Positions 18,101-29,935 of a stretch of DNA of 64,000 nt are shown here, one piece after another; the first letter of the stretch is position 1; every line of letters begins with the position of its first letter. The stretch covers positions 28,787,677 through 28,851,676 of the forward strand of contig LS997562.1 in assembly GCA_000469685.2 (NCBI GenBank), written 5' to 3'. Both the position numbers and the translations under genes were made by a program. The notes below the pieces were generated by a model. That model was given only the letters and a program-made list of their open reading frames with translations, was not told the origin of the DNA and ran no database searches. The DNA comes from Haemonchus contortus (lineage: Eukaryota > Nematoda > Chromadorea > Rhabditida > Trichostrongylidae).

Positions 18101-21100
18101 GAGTTTCGATAAAGCAGATCGTACGATATTTCAGAGAAAAGTGCTGAACGTTTCTAGAAGTTGGTGCAGAAACTGCCATGATTCGCAGAAAATGAATATT
18201 ACTCCGTCCCACCTTTCTAACATTACCCGTCTGTACGACGTTAGAGACGGTGCTAGTCCTATTGTAGCTCATCTCCAACTCCATTTCTTCAGGCGACAAA
18301 TATCGCACTGATTCTTCACCCCACATTTCTCCGTCAGAACCGTCGTCAGCTACCTTAAAATGAGATTTCGAAGAAAAAAATCAGAAATGGCTACAGATTA
18401 AGTTTACAAAGCTCTTTGAGCTTAAAGGTTATTAAATACAGCAAAAGCTTCCCAAAGTTATTCATACGATAGTCTGTCGATGGGAACACCCCAATGGTGT
18501 TCAAAAGGCCTTATTATAATAATACAAATACAAACCAACAAATAGAAACGAACCGCTGAAACTCTAGGTTGTGGTGCAACAACCTTAGAAGCACGAGGTG
18601 TCTCAGACACTTCAAGAGGCGCACGAAGCTGCGTTAATGGCTGATCGTCCTGAAAAACTGTGAATATATACGTGAGCCATCAACGAAGTCCCAATCGAAC
18701 TGACGGTGGAAAAGCGACTGTCAAAAAGAATTTGTTATGATAAAGTTCATAAATCGCAGTGGAATAAGACAAGTTATACTACCCTAACCAACTATAGATT
18801 TTGGAACCCAGAAATGGGAGCTCAACCGATATGACGAACAACTACTCTTCATAGATTCAATTGAGGCAAAATAGTCGAGCATCCTTCTTCTACAGTGCTC
18901 ATCCATGCCTCAACAGCAACAGAATCGAACAGAGTCACCGGCCAGAAGGAAACTTCTCTTAAAAAGGCGCGCCTTATACTTGCATGTAATTATAAACACA
19001 ACCAGAGCTGAAAGATTTGCCACTGCAAAATATTTCAGAGGGTAGAACCAATAATCTCCCGGCTCACTGAAAGATCCTGAGGAGAAAGATCTCTATGCCA
19101 CCACAAAAATGATGTGTGCCGCTCACATGAGCGGTCGAATCGTTTTTGGCTTCGACAGACACCCCAGACAAAAAGTATTAGCTAAAAGCGCACGACGGTC
19201 GCCTCAAACAACACGACCGTTGAGGACGCTTAGTACGAAATAGGAGCTTTATGCTGATGAGTAAACATAAATTTACAGACCTCCAGAATAGGCTCACTGT
19301 CCATAATTTCCAGTTGGTTCGTACCATCTCCACTGCTATAAGATGGAGGTGGTGTTGGTTCGTGCACTGTGATAGCGTTCTCTCCTGAATTTATATTTGA
19401 TCAATAAACAAAAATGTCCAAGAAACTAACAAAAATATGTCTACAAGTTTAATTTGTCCTTTAAAAGTGAGGCGACAATGGACAACTTTAAACAAAGGTT
19501 AAATTTTGACAATTGGTTCATATAGAGATGGTCAGCGAATATATCGACGAGTTCGCAAACCATAAGTCCTAACGTCATCCAGTCCCTGAGTCTGACGAAA
19601 AATTGGATAATTTACGCAAAAGCCATTACTGGTATCACGAGGTTTTCATCCACAGAGTTGTTTCCGCTCCACCCGATTGCAGAGCTGGTTTGGTCATGAA
19701 AGGCTGAAGGGCTGATCCAACGCATATATCGAAGCACTTTCGCATAAGAATTCTGAGACCTCAGATATGCCCTATTTCGGACGGTAGTAGCTTCCAAGAC
19801 AATGAGGACTACATCCTTGAAGGCTTCCACTCCCTACATGGATGGTTTTATTTGCCAGTCACAAGCCCGTTTTAATACGCATCAGGCATGTTTCGGCAAC
19901 TTAGGCACTCTTCCGATCTATCCAAATGAATATTAAATTATTTTAGACGACGAAGCAGCCCCATATACTACTTACTGGTCTTGCATTTCCCCAACCCACA
20001 TTTTATTGCCGATTCGAATCCATTTCACGACGTCTAACACTCATCAAATTCTTCAGCAAACATCCAACAGCTCCAAGACAAGCGAAGGCGGATTTAGACG
20101 ATTATTGCCATTTCTGTGGGAAACCAGCACCATGAACGCCAATTATGCAGGTGCACTTAGATGCACAGCCTTTCGTACGCAACAAATGACAGGAGCAATA
20201 CTTCTGTCGTCACCTACGGGGCTCACACCATACCATCGCCGACGGGCGTTGTGCAGCGCTTTCCGTCGGCATCGCTGTCAAATTGTCGGTATTGATGCTT
20301 ATCAAAGGGCACAGACCTCAGTAATGCAGCGACACCTACTCTAAAAGCAACCACTAAGCCAGGAATCCGCCGCAAGCTTGCATCCGTAACTGTGGTCACC
20401 AAATTACTCGTGCTGACCCAGATCACTTCCGAGGAATGTCGGCAGAGTGAAGAACGATGGTTGATTGGCAACATTCGTAACTTGTTGTGGTCATGTGCAT
20501 TGTGTGATCAGCAACGCACCACCCATAGTGACGCTGATGATGACGCAATGCACACAAGGTAGGCACAAGCAATAGGCATACCGCCAACTGCAGCCCCACT
20601 GAATATCTCTTTGACACTCACAGTACCCCATACCAGCAGAGTTCCCTCGACAAGTACATTTTACTCACTTCCAAAAGAACTTATTCAGCCAGTGATGCGG
20701 TGTGAAATATGACCAACGAAACCTACCCGCCATCGTGGCAGTTGAGCATGATTCACACCTGCGAAACCGATAAGCTATGTCAAAATTAAGGGACACAAGC
20801 GATCACTCGCCTGGTACATTTTCCTCTTACCGACAGGCTATCAGTACCAGTGCCCATGTCCTTTAAAGGGAAGTAATTTTGTGCCAGTGACCTGACGGTA
20901 TCTACATTAACAAATCCTGTCGATCATAGGCCTCTTGAACGGGTTCGTCAGCCGTAAAAGGTACTTCATGGTGGCGACTATGTGCCGCTCATTTTCGTTG
21001 CAGCCTGACCGATCCTGTGCTGAAACAGGCCTTTCCTCCATGCAATGATTTAGCACTAAAATCTGGTCTGGGTACAAGGTTGATCACGGTCAGGGTCGCA

Positions 21101-22186
21101 TTTTGATGCTGCGAGCTGGCTAAATTAAATGAGAAAAGTGATGCGGGCCACTTCGATATCCGGATAAGATTCACCCGCTGTCTTCATTCACGACTCCTGA
21201 GAAGTAGTTAGAAAGAGAGCTTTCCAGCAAGTTCACCGCTCATCCTTCATCGCTCGCAGGAAACCTCTTCTACTACTTCTTACTACTACTGCATCTCGGA
21301 ATTCTTCTTCTTAAGCACAGAAATGGAAAGGATATGCAAGTTTCTCCCAAACCCTTATGAGCGGAAATCAATCACTAATCAATCTCGATTACGAAATGCG
21401 CTCTCAGAGAGAATCAGTGACCTACTTAAAAAGAGAAACGGTTAAGGTAACCGCGGACGGCTGCATGAGATTCCGGCCATTTAGTTTTGGAAAAGTCGAA
21501 AGCTACAGGAGATCCATTAAATGGTGGTAATTTAAGTGAACCCAAGTCGATGCCATGACAGCCAAACGGTCCCACTAAAACCAGTCAAAATATCGCACCG
21601 CTTAATACGTGCGTGCAGAAGTTAGCTTTGGAAAAAACTTACTTGATAAGTATCATAACGGAAATTCTACGTTAGACAGAAGCTAGGATCAAAAAGAAAT
21701 ACCAGTACCCTGCATGGCCATCAGGTTTCGTAGCTTCTTTATATGAACTGCTCTCGTAGTTGGTGTCAGTGGTCCGACATTTTGTCCCAAAGCAATGAGG
21801 CGCTGCAATTGAACTGTGATTTGAAATGATTTGGCATCGAGAGGAATATACTCAGCCCCTAATGAGGGATCAGAGAAATGTTGCTTTACAGAAAAAACTG
21901 GGACTTGGCATGGCATTTTGGGAGGCGCGGCTGTTTCGCCGATAAAAACTTGAGTAGTCAAGCTGCTCAACGAGTTTTTCATGGAAGCATGAGTATTTGG
22001 CCTTCATTTAACTATAAGCTGAGAAATCGATGCCATGGGAACTGAGCAATGCTAGCATTTGCTGCCATTTTCCAACACTTACGATTGACCACCGCTTGCA
22101 CATCTGAGGAGTGATACTTTGGTTAGCATTTGAAAAGCTCGACAAACCTGACGTATTTCGTTATCGGGTAAGTCTTCGAGTTCCAT
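15200..22186 (-). CDS. emr-1: Emerin-like LEM-domain inner nuclear membrane protein
   Basis: Inner nuclear membrane protein that binds BAF (and so chromatin) through its LEM domain and associates with lamin. My model on the minus strand: 22186-22148, 21802-21703 (donor could be 21709), 19384-19281, 18649-18554, 18353-18227, 18066-17948, 15304-15200. Phases chain without conflict to 229 residues plus stop. Residues 1 to about 40 form the LEM domain: exon 1 gives LPDNEIRQ and exon 2 RLIALGQNVGPLTPTTR, with the GP(L/I)TxTTR signature. A Pro/Ser-rich acidic linker follows. The short last exon encodes a single hydrophobic helix at about residues 196-212 (IMIVVVLMALVVFVFYL) and a 17-residue tail, preceded by a PVWQHFLL segment like that before the emerin membrane helix. 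C. elegans emerin is shorter (166 residues by memory), the difference being in the linker. Adjacency to egl-30, as in C. elegans, supports the call. Middle exons are prediction. Confidence 0.82.
15305..17947 (-). other. emr-1: emr-1 last intron (about 2.6 kb)
   Basis: Lies between the donor GGG|GTAAGG and the acceptor TTACTTTCAG before the membrane-helix exon. It contains one 94-residue open frame on the minus strand (17281-16997), which lacks matching splice sites and any motif I recognise, so I leave it uncalled. No mobile element with clear ends was seen. Confidence 0.6.
19385..21702 (-). other. emr-1: emr-1 second intron (about 2.3 kb)
   Basis: Between the LEM-domain exon and the first linker exon. 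Donor choice is ambiguous (21709 or 21703; both keep the frame). Several open frames of 60-110 residues occur on both strands without motifs or splice support. The 20000-20700 part is somewhat GC-richer than the surroundings and may be old inserted sequence, but I could not identify it. Confidence 0.5.
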
Positions 22187-22200
22187 CGCTGTAAAAGGTA
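22187..22200 (-). promoter_or_regulatory. emr-1: Splice acceptor 2 nt before emr-1 ATG (candidate SL trans-splice site)
   Basis: On the minus strand the sequence reads CTTTTACAG, then CG, then the ATG at 22186. An acceptor this close to the start codon with no obvious upstream exon is the usual arrangement for spliced-leader trans-splicing in nematodes. It also fixes the start choice. A conventional 5' UTR exon further upstream cannot be excluded. Confidence 0.55.
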
Positions 22201-24429
22201 GTTCGAAAAGGTCTGAAAAGAAGAAATTACAATATCAACCAATACTTTTCAACCTAGAAACATAATGTGGCGAAGATTACTGCAAATCATTACAGTGTTG
22301 ATCAACAAGCGACTATAAACGTCAGACCAGGAAGCACACATCAATAAGAAAAACACGTGATGCTACGTGGCAAGCCTCGTTATGAGACACTTTCAAGGAT
22401 AACTTTCCTTTTGAGGATGATCGAGACCCATCGAGAATAAGCTGGATCAACACCGACTGCTGAAATGCTACCAGAAAAGCCCATGAAAAAGCGACGATTC
22501 ATGATCAGTAAAGGCATGGCTGGGATAGGAAGTCTGATAAATCATTCACGGTCCTTAACTGATATTCGCAGAAGAATAAGGATGAATTTCTCTTTTGATC
22601 AGTAATTATTTGATAAAATTGCTTCTACACATAGCACTGGCCCATTTATTCGTATTTACATCACCATAAAGTGCACCAATCTCTTCACCCTTCGAAATCT
22701 CCTCAGCTCGAGAGAAGAAACATCGGAGAGTTGGCTCTCAAAATGTTAAAGCTTCTCTAAAAGATGATCGAAAAGAAAAAATCTTCCCCAATCGACTTTC
22801 TTGCTTAACATTCAACTTTTCAAGCCCTATGGTTAACCTAAAACTTACTGCACAACCTGTGCTTTAACGTTTATTCATAAACCACATTACAATGAGCTAT
22901 GATACTGTGATCCTTTGAGTTTGTAGTCATCACCAGTTCCTTTTCAAAATTTTAGTTCAATTAATAAAATATAGGTCAATTGAAACCGAGTATTACTATG
23001 AGTTGATCCAATAGAGAATTCCAGACGATTGTTTTCTGAGATTGATACGGTCTGCTGCTCGCTGCTAGAGCCAAAATCAAACAGTTATAGAAAAATTTGG
23101 GACTTAACGACAAAATGCTACCTCGGAAGAAGAAAAATTCAAGCTCAATGAGAAGAACAGGAGTTTTCCCGGAAACCACGGGAGAAATCGACTGGGAGAC
23201 TGCAATGATCCGAGGACGCTCCTCGTATCAAGGACAACGCTTTAAATAATAGAAAATTGAAATATAGCCGTGCAATGCAAAGTTGTGCACTGCGTACAGA
23301 ACACAGAATTTGACGTTCATACAGTTTATTGCTTCTGCACGGCAGTTTGCTGCCATTTTCAGTTGACCTCACGTGTAAGCGCTGATAAGCTATGGCAGCC
23401 ATTGATAAGGCGAGGGCAAGGGGTCCCGGTCCCAGTGTAAGTGATAAGACCCCGCTGCTCAGTTAAGCGGGCTCGAGTCTCGTCGGAGCCATAACTCACC
23501 AATCTTGGGAGACTTCCGCATCGCATATTGCGGCGAAATAAAAGCCAGCTTAACACCAGGTTAGGGATGTTCTAGGTCGGTCGGCCTCAGTCCCAATTCC
23601 GTCCTTGCCCATTTCCACTCGATCTAGCGTTGATGTAACGTTTCGAGTCCTGATGGCCTCTTCTAATTAGGAGCACACTTCTCGAGATTTCTAAAGTATC
23701 TAGTTTGAGTGAAATAATGGAAGTCATGCTACACCACACTGCAGCAATGGCGAGGGAAAGCGCCAAAATTGGAGGATTTTTAAAAATGTAAAGCTTCTAA
23801 AAAGTAGTAAGAAAAGGGGTCGCATGAGATTATTTGGTTGAAGCTGTCTGGGCGTGCTTCATTGTCACTGTGAGTGGTGCTGCCTTAAAGGGCCGTCAGC
23901 ACGACAGGACAACTTTTGAGTGTGCACGTCGGCTCAGTCGGTTTTGAGGTCTCTTTAACGCCCTGTCGAAATGACTCTTTGACGCAACGATGTCCAACGT
24001 GCTATCCTGGAGGGCTACAGATTCATCCGGGAAAACTCAAAAGCCATCTCTATCGCGAACATTGCCCTTGATGGGAATCATGCAAATGTCGTCGCAGGAG
24101 GAAGCGAACAGTAAGGCTCGTTTATGATAGCGGAGGTGCTACATAGTCGTGCAGTAGTGAAAAGATTTGGGAGGAAATAAACTTCTCAAAAGTGCGGAAC
24201 TCCCCTGTGGTCGCGCGCTTGGGTTAAGAGGTTGTTAGACTTGAACGCACAATTTTAGCATGTCTTCGCTCCACTGTGTAGTAGTAGAAGTATAGCGACA
24301 GCAGGCTGCGACTGAGACGGGAGAAAAGCTTAAAACAACATAGCCCCTTGCGATGGGTGCTTAGATGTGTTTGTGGTGGTGGGCATGTAGCAATGTGCTG
24401 GATACCTAGCCTCCTAGGATTCCTCACGC
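22201..24429. other. Upstream flank of emr-1, no gene recognised
   Basis: About 2.2 kb. Near 23390-23480 there is a GC-rich stretch containing GGGCTCGAGTCTC, which faintly resembles a Pol III B box, but I found no A box at proper spacing. No domain or splice-consistent coding exon was found. The emr-1 promoter should lie in the part nearest 22200. Confidence 0.4.
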
Positions 24430-24906
24430 TCAGCTTCGATGCCCAAGTGTGACGCAACCTACTGTTACGGACCGTTCTGTCTTACTCAGAGGGAACGAAG
24501 GGGAACAGAATGACAATCTTTCAACCAATCTGTTGCCGGATAAACTTGCATTTACAGATTCGAAAGTCGAGAACTCAATGTTCGAGCTACACATTCGTTG
24601 AAAAGGGAGCTTTTCGGGTAGGAAGGAAAGGAAATTTGTAGCTGGCTCTCTTGAAGATCGGTTTATGGAATTAGCTTGAAAACTTGACGCGAGCAGAGGC
24701 ACTTCAAGAAGCTCACCACTCATTGGTATCGGTGCTGACTGTGCAATGATAACGTTCTCATTGTGATGTAGGGCCATCTGACTGTGAACATTTGCGTGAT
24801 AGGGAAAAACATCCCCTTCAAATTCACTGACTTTCACATTTTCGTCATTTTCCCAGTGATCACCATGTTCCCTGTAGGGACGCATATCAGGAAAGATGGT
24901 GTTCAC
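24430..24906 (-). CDS. Hypothetical ORF, 158 residues, unrecognised
   Basis: A minus-strand open frame with balanced, non-repetitive composition (acidic N-terminal third with EFEGDVFPY, serine-rich C-terminal half). The same frame extends upstream to 25146, broken by a single TAA near 24946. A possible acceptor (TTTTCATCAG) lies just after that stop, so the stop may be intronic. No domain, signal peptide or transmembrane helix was recognised. It sits upstream of emr-1 on the same strand, so it could be an exon of the next gene or chance. Low confidence. Confidence 0.18.
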   Translation of the reverse strand: MNTIFPDMRPYREHGDHWENDENVKVSEFEGDVFPYHANVHSQMALHHNENVIIAQSAPIPMSGELLEVPLLASSFQANSINRSSREPATNFLSFLPEKLPFQRMCSSNIEFSTFESVNASLSGNRLVERLSFCSPSFPLSKTERSVTVGCVTLGHRS

Positions 24907-25520
24907 AAGGAAAATGACGAGAATATGAAATTGTTCTGATGAAAATTAGATCTCATTGCAACTATGAAGTGCAATCTCAGTGCTCGGTTTTTCACTCTTG
25001 AGAAGAAAATGATCGTCCAGGACATTTTCTACATGTCGTGCAGACCTAGTTTGGTGGTTCTTGGACAGAAGAAACTTCCCCGATTTGGAATTCATCTGCT
25101 GTTTCGTTTGTGGTGTGGATTTGCTGCGAAAGCTATGGTCGTTCAATAGAATTAAGAGTCTTGCGACACCTGCCTTCTATTCAGACGGTGGACCATTTCA
25201 ATCTCAGAACGTAGTGCGAGCTTCCTTCTTTTGATTTTCTACTCATACCATGACATGCTTCTTACCTCTGCTCCTACCATTTGCCCTCAGTCCCTACCAT
25301 AAGAAAACTGTGTTGTAATCCGAGTCGGATAAACACAGAAATTCTTTACGGTATCTGAGGAATCGGAAGTATCGTAGCCGTAGGTAGTGTCCTCTGCGAT
25401 AAGAGGTCCGAGACACATCGATACACTTCGTCAATATAGTATCATTGAATATGCATTATTATTATCGCACTTCAAATGAAGAACGGAGGGCTTGCCGAGT
25501 TTTGTTACAATGGTTTTCCA
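24907..25520. other. No gene recognised
   Basis: Apart from the upstream continuation of the minus-strand frame noted for 24430-24906, nothing in this stretch can be supported. It leads into tRNA-like and RTE-derived sequence. Confidence 0.4.
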
Positions 25521-25596
25521 GGGATAGCCGAGAGGTTAAGAGTATTGCTACTCATGTGCACTTAGGAAAAACTCCGAGTTCGATCCTCGCAAAACA
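25521..25596 (+). repeat. tRNA-derived (class II, Leu/Ser-like) short repeat head
   Basis: The sequence has an A-box-like TAGCCGAGAGGTTAAG and a B-box-like AGTTCGATCCTCGC at tRNA-like spacing with a long variable part, as in Leu/Ser tRNAs. The putative acceptor arms do not pair, so it is not a functional tRNA. It lies just upstream of RTE-like sequence and probably represents a tRNA-derived SINE head or tRNA pseudogene. Confidence 0.5.
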
Positions 25597-25639
25597 TGCT
25601 CTCCAAAAATTGCAAAAAATGGTGTCGCTTCCTGCGTCA

Positions 25640-27560
25640 GGTCCACGTTGATAGGCTGGCCGACGGAGAATCTTCGTCTCGACAAAAGGAGTGCTCAATA
25701 AAGAATTGGTTATAAAGCCAGGACGTTACCCGGAATCGGCCCACAATACCCCCGCCGCAGTTGCGTAGACACTACGCGAGGGCTAGCGAGGACTGAACGG
25801 GATTGTCAAAGATTCGTTCGAATTGGAGCTTTGAACGTCGGGTCACCTACTGGAGAGTCTCGAGAAGTTGCTGATCTGATGAGGCGCAGGAATAGCGAAG
25901 TCCTCAGAAGAAACCCCGGGAAAGAGCATAGGCCAGAGAAAATTTGAAGGAGAAGACACCCAACAAAATGGCGTCTTCAATGTTATAGCGAATTCCCTTA
26001 AAGGCTTAGTCTCAGTTTCAGTTAGTGGGCTATGATCAGCTTGAGGACCCTCTCGAGGATAGACGGTCAAACTGACCATAGCCTACTAACTGAAACTTTC
26101 TAGCGTGGTTTTTGCAAAAAGGGAGACTTAGAAGATAAACAGAGGGGAGAACAATTGGAAATCAACGATGTGCTCGTAAGAAGGTTATTCGTCAGTCCTC
26201 AATGTAAAGATTGGAGAACATTTGCCTTCGCAGCTCACAATCAGGCCTCTTATAGCAGCTGTAGCCATCAAGCTTCCCAAGAAAACACGAAAGACAACGG
26301 AGCTCAGATCTCGCTATTGGAAGCTGTACTAAAAGAAAAAAGACCTTAAACGAAGAATCTCAGAAACTGGCCTTCCAGATCCTCAAGGACCGATCCATCA
26401 AACTTGGAGCATAGCTGTGCCATCTACGTTGTGCAAGTAAAACGCTTGGACTCGAATATGGACTCAGAGGTGACAAGTGGCAGCATGGTTCTGGAATGAT
26501 GACATTCAGTGACTTGTAAACTCGGATAAAGTGTGCTACAAGCTCTGGCATAAGACGAAATCACAAGGAGACCTAGCTATCTATGAAATCTGCGCGAGCA
26601 TAGTCAATGCTGTGGTGGAGAAGGTGAAGAATACCGAACTAGATACCTAGTATGACAATCTCGACGGTCGAGAAGGATAGAGGATCGTCTTCATGGAGAA
26701 AGCTCGGCATCCTGTCACTCAAGATATCAGAATAGTGAAAGCCGCGAAGGACAGCGTCGTTGCCACCCTAGGGAAGCCAGCCGAAGTAACGCGCAGATTG
26801 TGAGAACACTTTGATAGATTCGTGAACGAAGAATTTCACCGTAGGAACAGCTCCCATATAGAAGTGATAGCTGGTCCCGTTGCAGTGTGGACAGAAAGTT
26901 GTACAGAGCGGTAGGGAGTTAAGTTGGGAGAGCGTTTCGTCAAAGCAGGGGGTACCGATCGAAGCATGGAAGGCGTCCAGAGACCACGGGATTACGTTCA
27001 CTCTATTCTGTAACTGCTGAGAAAAGAATGCTACAATGGACGTCATTACAAAAGAAGTGATGCTTGGACCACAGAAGATCATCCTCTACGTGGGTGACAT
27101 CGCTATCATGACATAGCGGAGAGCAGGGGAGAATTTCAGGACAAGTTGCGGAAACAGTGAACGTGAAGAAGATCAATTGTTTTTTAGCTTTGAGGAGTGC
27201 CCGGAACTAATGTAGACTGTCCTGGAGAGGCCATTGAAAGGTGGGAGGGTTCCCGATACCCGGGAAATGGCCTGGCACCTCACACAGCGTGAACCAGGCT
27301 GTAAGGCAAGAATAGCACGGCAGTTACGAAGTGAAGGGAGTTCAGTGGTATACTCGGCGACGGTGTTCCAGAGCGCCCAAGTAGTACTGAACAGTGGTGA
27401 GGCCCGCAATGCTCTACGGCAGCGAGTGCTGGCCTATGAGTGGAGATCATGAAAGATAGCTTCCGCTCAAATGAGAATGCTCAGATAGGCGTCCGGCTAG
27501 ACTCGTCTGGACCGCGTCAGAAACAACGAAAGCAGGGCGGTCATGCGAAAAACCCTGTTC
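25640..27560 (+). mobile_element. Decayed RTE-like non-LTR retrotransposon (endonuclease + RT), 5' part
   Basis: Broken + strand frames follow the order of an RTE-type polyprotein. Near 25820-25890 there is an endonuclease start (IGALNVGSPTGESREVADLM; usual form xWNVGTLTGRSREVADL). Near 26480-26780 is the linker seen in nematode copies (VCYKLWHKT, VKNTELDT, EKARHP, DIRIVKAAKDS), then FVNEEFHRR and GPVAVWTE. Near 27390-27520 the RT tail appears (YGSECWP in an alternate frame, then WTRLDRVR-like). Stops and frameshifts are frequent. The element is interrupted after about 27560 by Penelope-like sequence and its 3' end resumes at about 28684. Confidence 0.75.
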
Positions 27561-27897
27561 AGCTGAAATCGACAAAGCAATTGTTGTTTGTGATAATTAT
27601 TATCTTGTGCCACACGAGGTTTTTAGGTGGAACAATTAATTCAGTCAAACGGCCTAATGTTTCGTCGTAATTCGAGGTGATTTACACGCCATCCAATAAG
27701 TGTCTTGACCCCTACTGCAAACTGTGAATTTGCTCGAAACCCTATTTTGCAAGCGACTCACCAAGATTCCACCGCTCACGCGGAGAAAATCCGCTGTCGC
27801 CACAGGCGACTGTCAGTAGCGAGTGAGACTTATTGCAGTCTCCCTTATACTTGTGATAATGAAGATCTCGTTATACTGCTACTGAGTCACAACTTGC

Positions 27898-28685
27898 AGT
27901 GCGGTATATATGGCAAAAGATCGTTATTATCATCACGCTACATCAGCTCATCCACAAGCCGTCGAACGTGCAGTCGTTAACAACATGTTGAGAACAGCAA
28001 CAAGTGTCTGCACGGGCGAAGCTGAACGTCACGAATCGCGACGTTTAGCTTGTGGGATAGCTGCTGTAAACGGTTATACGGTGTTACAAGTTCGTAGAAA
28101 ATGTCATATCAGCACGAAAAATGCTACGCGCCATAGAAAATCACCATTGTGTCTTCCTTTTATCTCTGATTAAGTCAGCACCGGAATACAGCGAAGCATT
28201 TTCAGAGCTGGACTGCAAAACGTTGTCCGATTAGTAAACATCCCTAGTAACAGCATCAAGCACTTGTTAGTTCGAAACCGGCTCCACGATAAGCGGTGCA
28301 TAACCAATGATTGTACCATATGTCCGTATGGGAAAACAGGTGATTGCGCACTGATAGGCGTAATTTACCAGATAGAGTGCCGGGCATGCGGATCAATGTA
28401 CATCGGAGAAACGGGAAGACAACTGGCAGTACGAACTAAGGAACATCTAGCAGATATGAGGCGTGGCAGCTTGATGACGCCGCTTGGCAGACATAAAACT
28501 GTGGAGCACAATAACAACAATTTTGAAATTAAGCGCACGATATTAGCGCAGGAGACGGAAATTTCGGCAAGAAAAGCATTAGAGGCGTTCTGAATTTTCC
28601 AAAGAAATCCAAAGATGAACGGTAGAGATGAGTGTCCGTCCATAACTAATGATCTTTTGCCATATATGTATACCGCACTACGAGT
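27898..28685 (+). mobile_element. Penelope-like retroelement 3' fragment with GIY-YIG domain
   Basis: A + strand frame (27910-28173) continues after one stop into 28264-28593. The first part resembles the region between RT and endonuclease of Penelope-like elements (AVVNNMLRTA followed by NGY). The second ends in a GIY-YIG nuclease domain: GVIYQIECRACGSMYIGETG then R-x-KEH, with the catalytic Tyr pair and the Arg helix present. The RT itself is absent. The fragment is bounded by an inverted repeat: GTGCGGTATA...GGCAAAAGATC near 27899 and its complement near 28650-28680. It lies inside the RTE-like element, so it is the younger insertion. Confidence 0.75.
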
Positions 28686-28860
28686 TGTGAAGGCAATGCA
28701 GTTCGAGCCGGAAGCAGAGCGACCACGAGGAGCCCTAAAGAAAAGATGGTGGAACGTGATCAGGATGGACCTCGCCGAAGCTGAGGTAACGGCAGAAGAT
28801 GCCGTAGATAGAAAGAAGTGACGACAACTCACGAAAACAGCGTACCCTGCGACCGAGCGG
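28686..28860 (+). mobile_element. RTE-like retrotransposon, 3' end resumed
   Basis: The frame reading AMQFEPEAERPRGALKKRW and then DLAEAEVTAEDAVDRKK is the C-terminal tail of nematode RTE-like polyproteins (usual form RPRGAPKKRWxDVIKxDLAEAKVTAEDAVDRxKW). A stop replaces the expected Trp after the last Lys, and traces of a TRTADPATARD-like end follow. It continues the element at 25640-27560, giving about 3.2 kb in total with the Penelope insertion. Confidence 0.75.
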
Positions 28861-29862
28861 TTTCAACGTTAGAGAGAAAAAGAAGAAGGTAACTGATTTC
28901 AATAGCCTCAAGAGAACCTCACTGTTCCAGACATCGTTAGAAAATGGGGCTCGGCGATGGTGCAAAGCATGAGGAACCTGCTGTTTCGTGGCCCAACAAC
29001 GAGGAGAGTGAAGGAAGCGGAAACCTGCTCCAAGAAACACCGTTCACATCTCCATAGATATTCCCAGAAAAAAACTACTATCTAATTGAAGTGTCTCTTG
29101 CCTGCACTCACCATAAGACCATCAAATTAGGAAGGCACTCAGACCACCAAGTTCGTAAGTGCTTGTAATTTTTCCTGCGAAATAGGAGAGATCAGTGGGA
29201 TTAGTACAGGCGAATACAATGCTCTTCAAAAGAAGTTTACATGTAACGAGAAAACGCAGTCGTGTCGCTTTGGCCCTTTTGCAGAATCGCATGTATACCT
29301 GAACTTAATTGTGGTACAGTGGATAGTTTTGTGATGATCTAAACAAGCTCGATTGCGGAAGGCTTGTTTCCGGTGCATACGCTCAAGTTTGAAGGGATAT
29401 CAGGCGCGGCAAGAGTGATCCCCGAGAACAGTCAGTGATCAGTAAAAATTCCAAAAACGGCTTGATTGCACGCGCACGTTCCTCTTTTTTTCATAGTTCT
29501 AAATAGCATTTCTCGACTTATTGTTAGATCAGAGGAGTGACCACCATTCTTTATCCTATGATTTCGCAGAACAAATGCTATCTAACCATTGATAGATCAC
29601 ACTTTGATGAAAACTTCGTTTTATTTGGATTTAAAGCATATAATATTCTTCCATGGTAAATCTCCTGAGCACTCATGGCAAGGTGCAGCAGCGCACGGTT
29701 GAGGGCGAAAATGGCACATTTGGAAGATGATCAATGGCGAACAGTGTCAGGATCACTTGCCAGTGGTTTGGCAATCTGCCAATCAGCTCCTTCTTCTCCT
29801 CCTCCTCTCTTACATCGTCTGCTACTGTGCATCGATCACGTGAAGATCGTCATGAAGCCATT
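28861..29862. other. No gene recognised
   Basis: About 1 kb between the RTE end and a half foldback MITE, with no supported coding region or repeat end. The minus-strand frame at 28735-29040 overlaps the RTE tail antisense and is not a gene. Confidence 0.45.
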
Positions 29863-29935
29863 GGCTGCTTTCATAGTCCGCTGGCCGGCCGGCGTGCCAC
29901 GAGGCAGTGCCAGGGGGGAGGAGGGCGGCAGAATA
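29863..29935 (+). mobile_element. Foldback MITE, one arm only
   Basis: Starts with GGCTGCTTTCATAGTCCG followed by GGCCGGCCGGCGTGCC, identical in layout to the left arm of the copy at 43426, preceded by ATT. The right arm and the second terminus are missing, so no target duplication can be checked. Truncated copy. Confidence 0.7.

Noticed and set aside
18960..19035. A minus-strand segment resembling the emr-1 membrane-helix exon (shared CTCTGGTTGTGTT) as an alternative last exon
   Set aside because: After the preceding phase-0 donor it reads only about ten codons to a stop, and the hydrophobic frame is not the one splicing would use. Probably coincidence or a dead exon duplicate.
23390..23480. 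tRNA-like or SINE sequence with GGGCTCGAGTCTC
   Set aside because: No A box at correct spacing; might be an unrelated GC-rich repeat.
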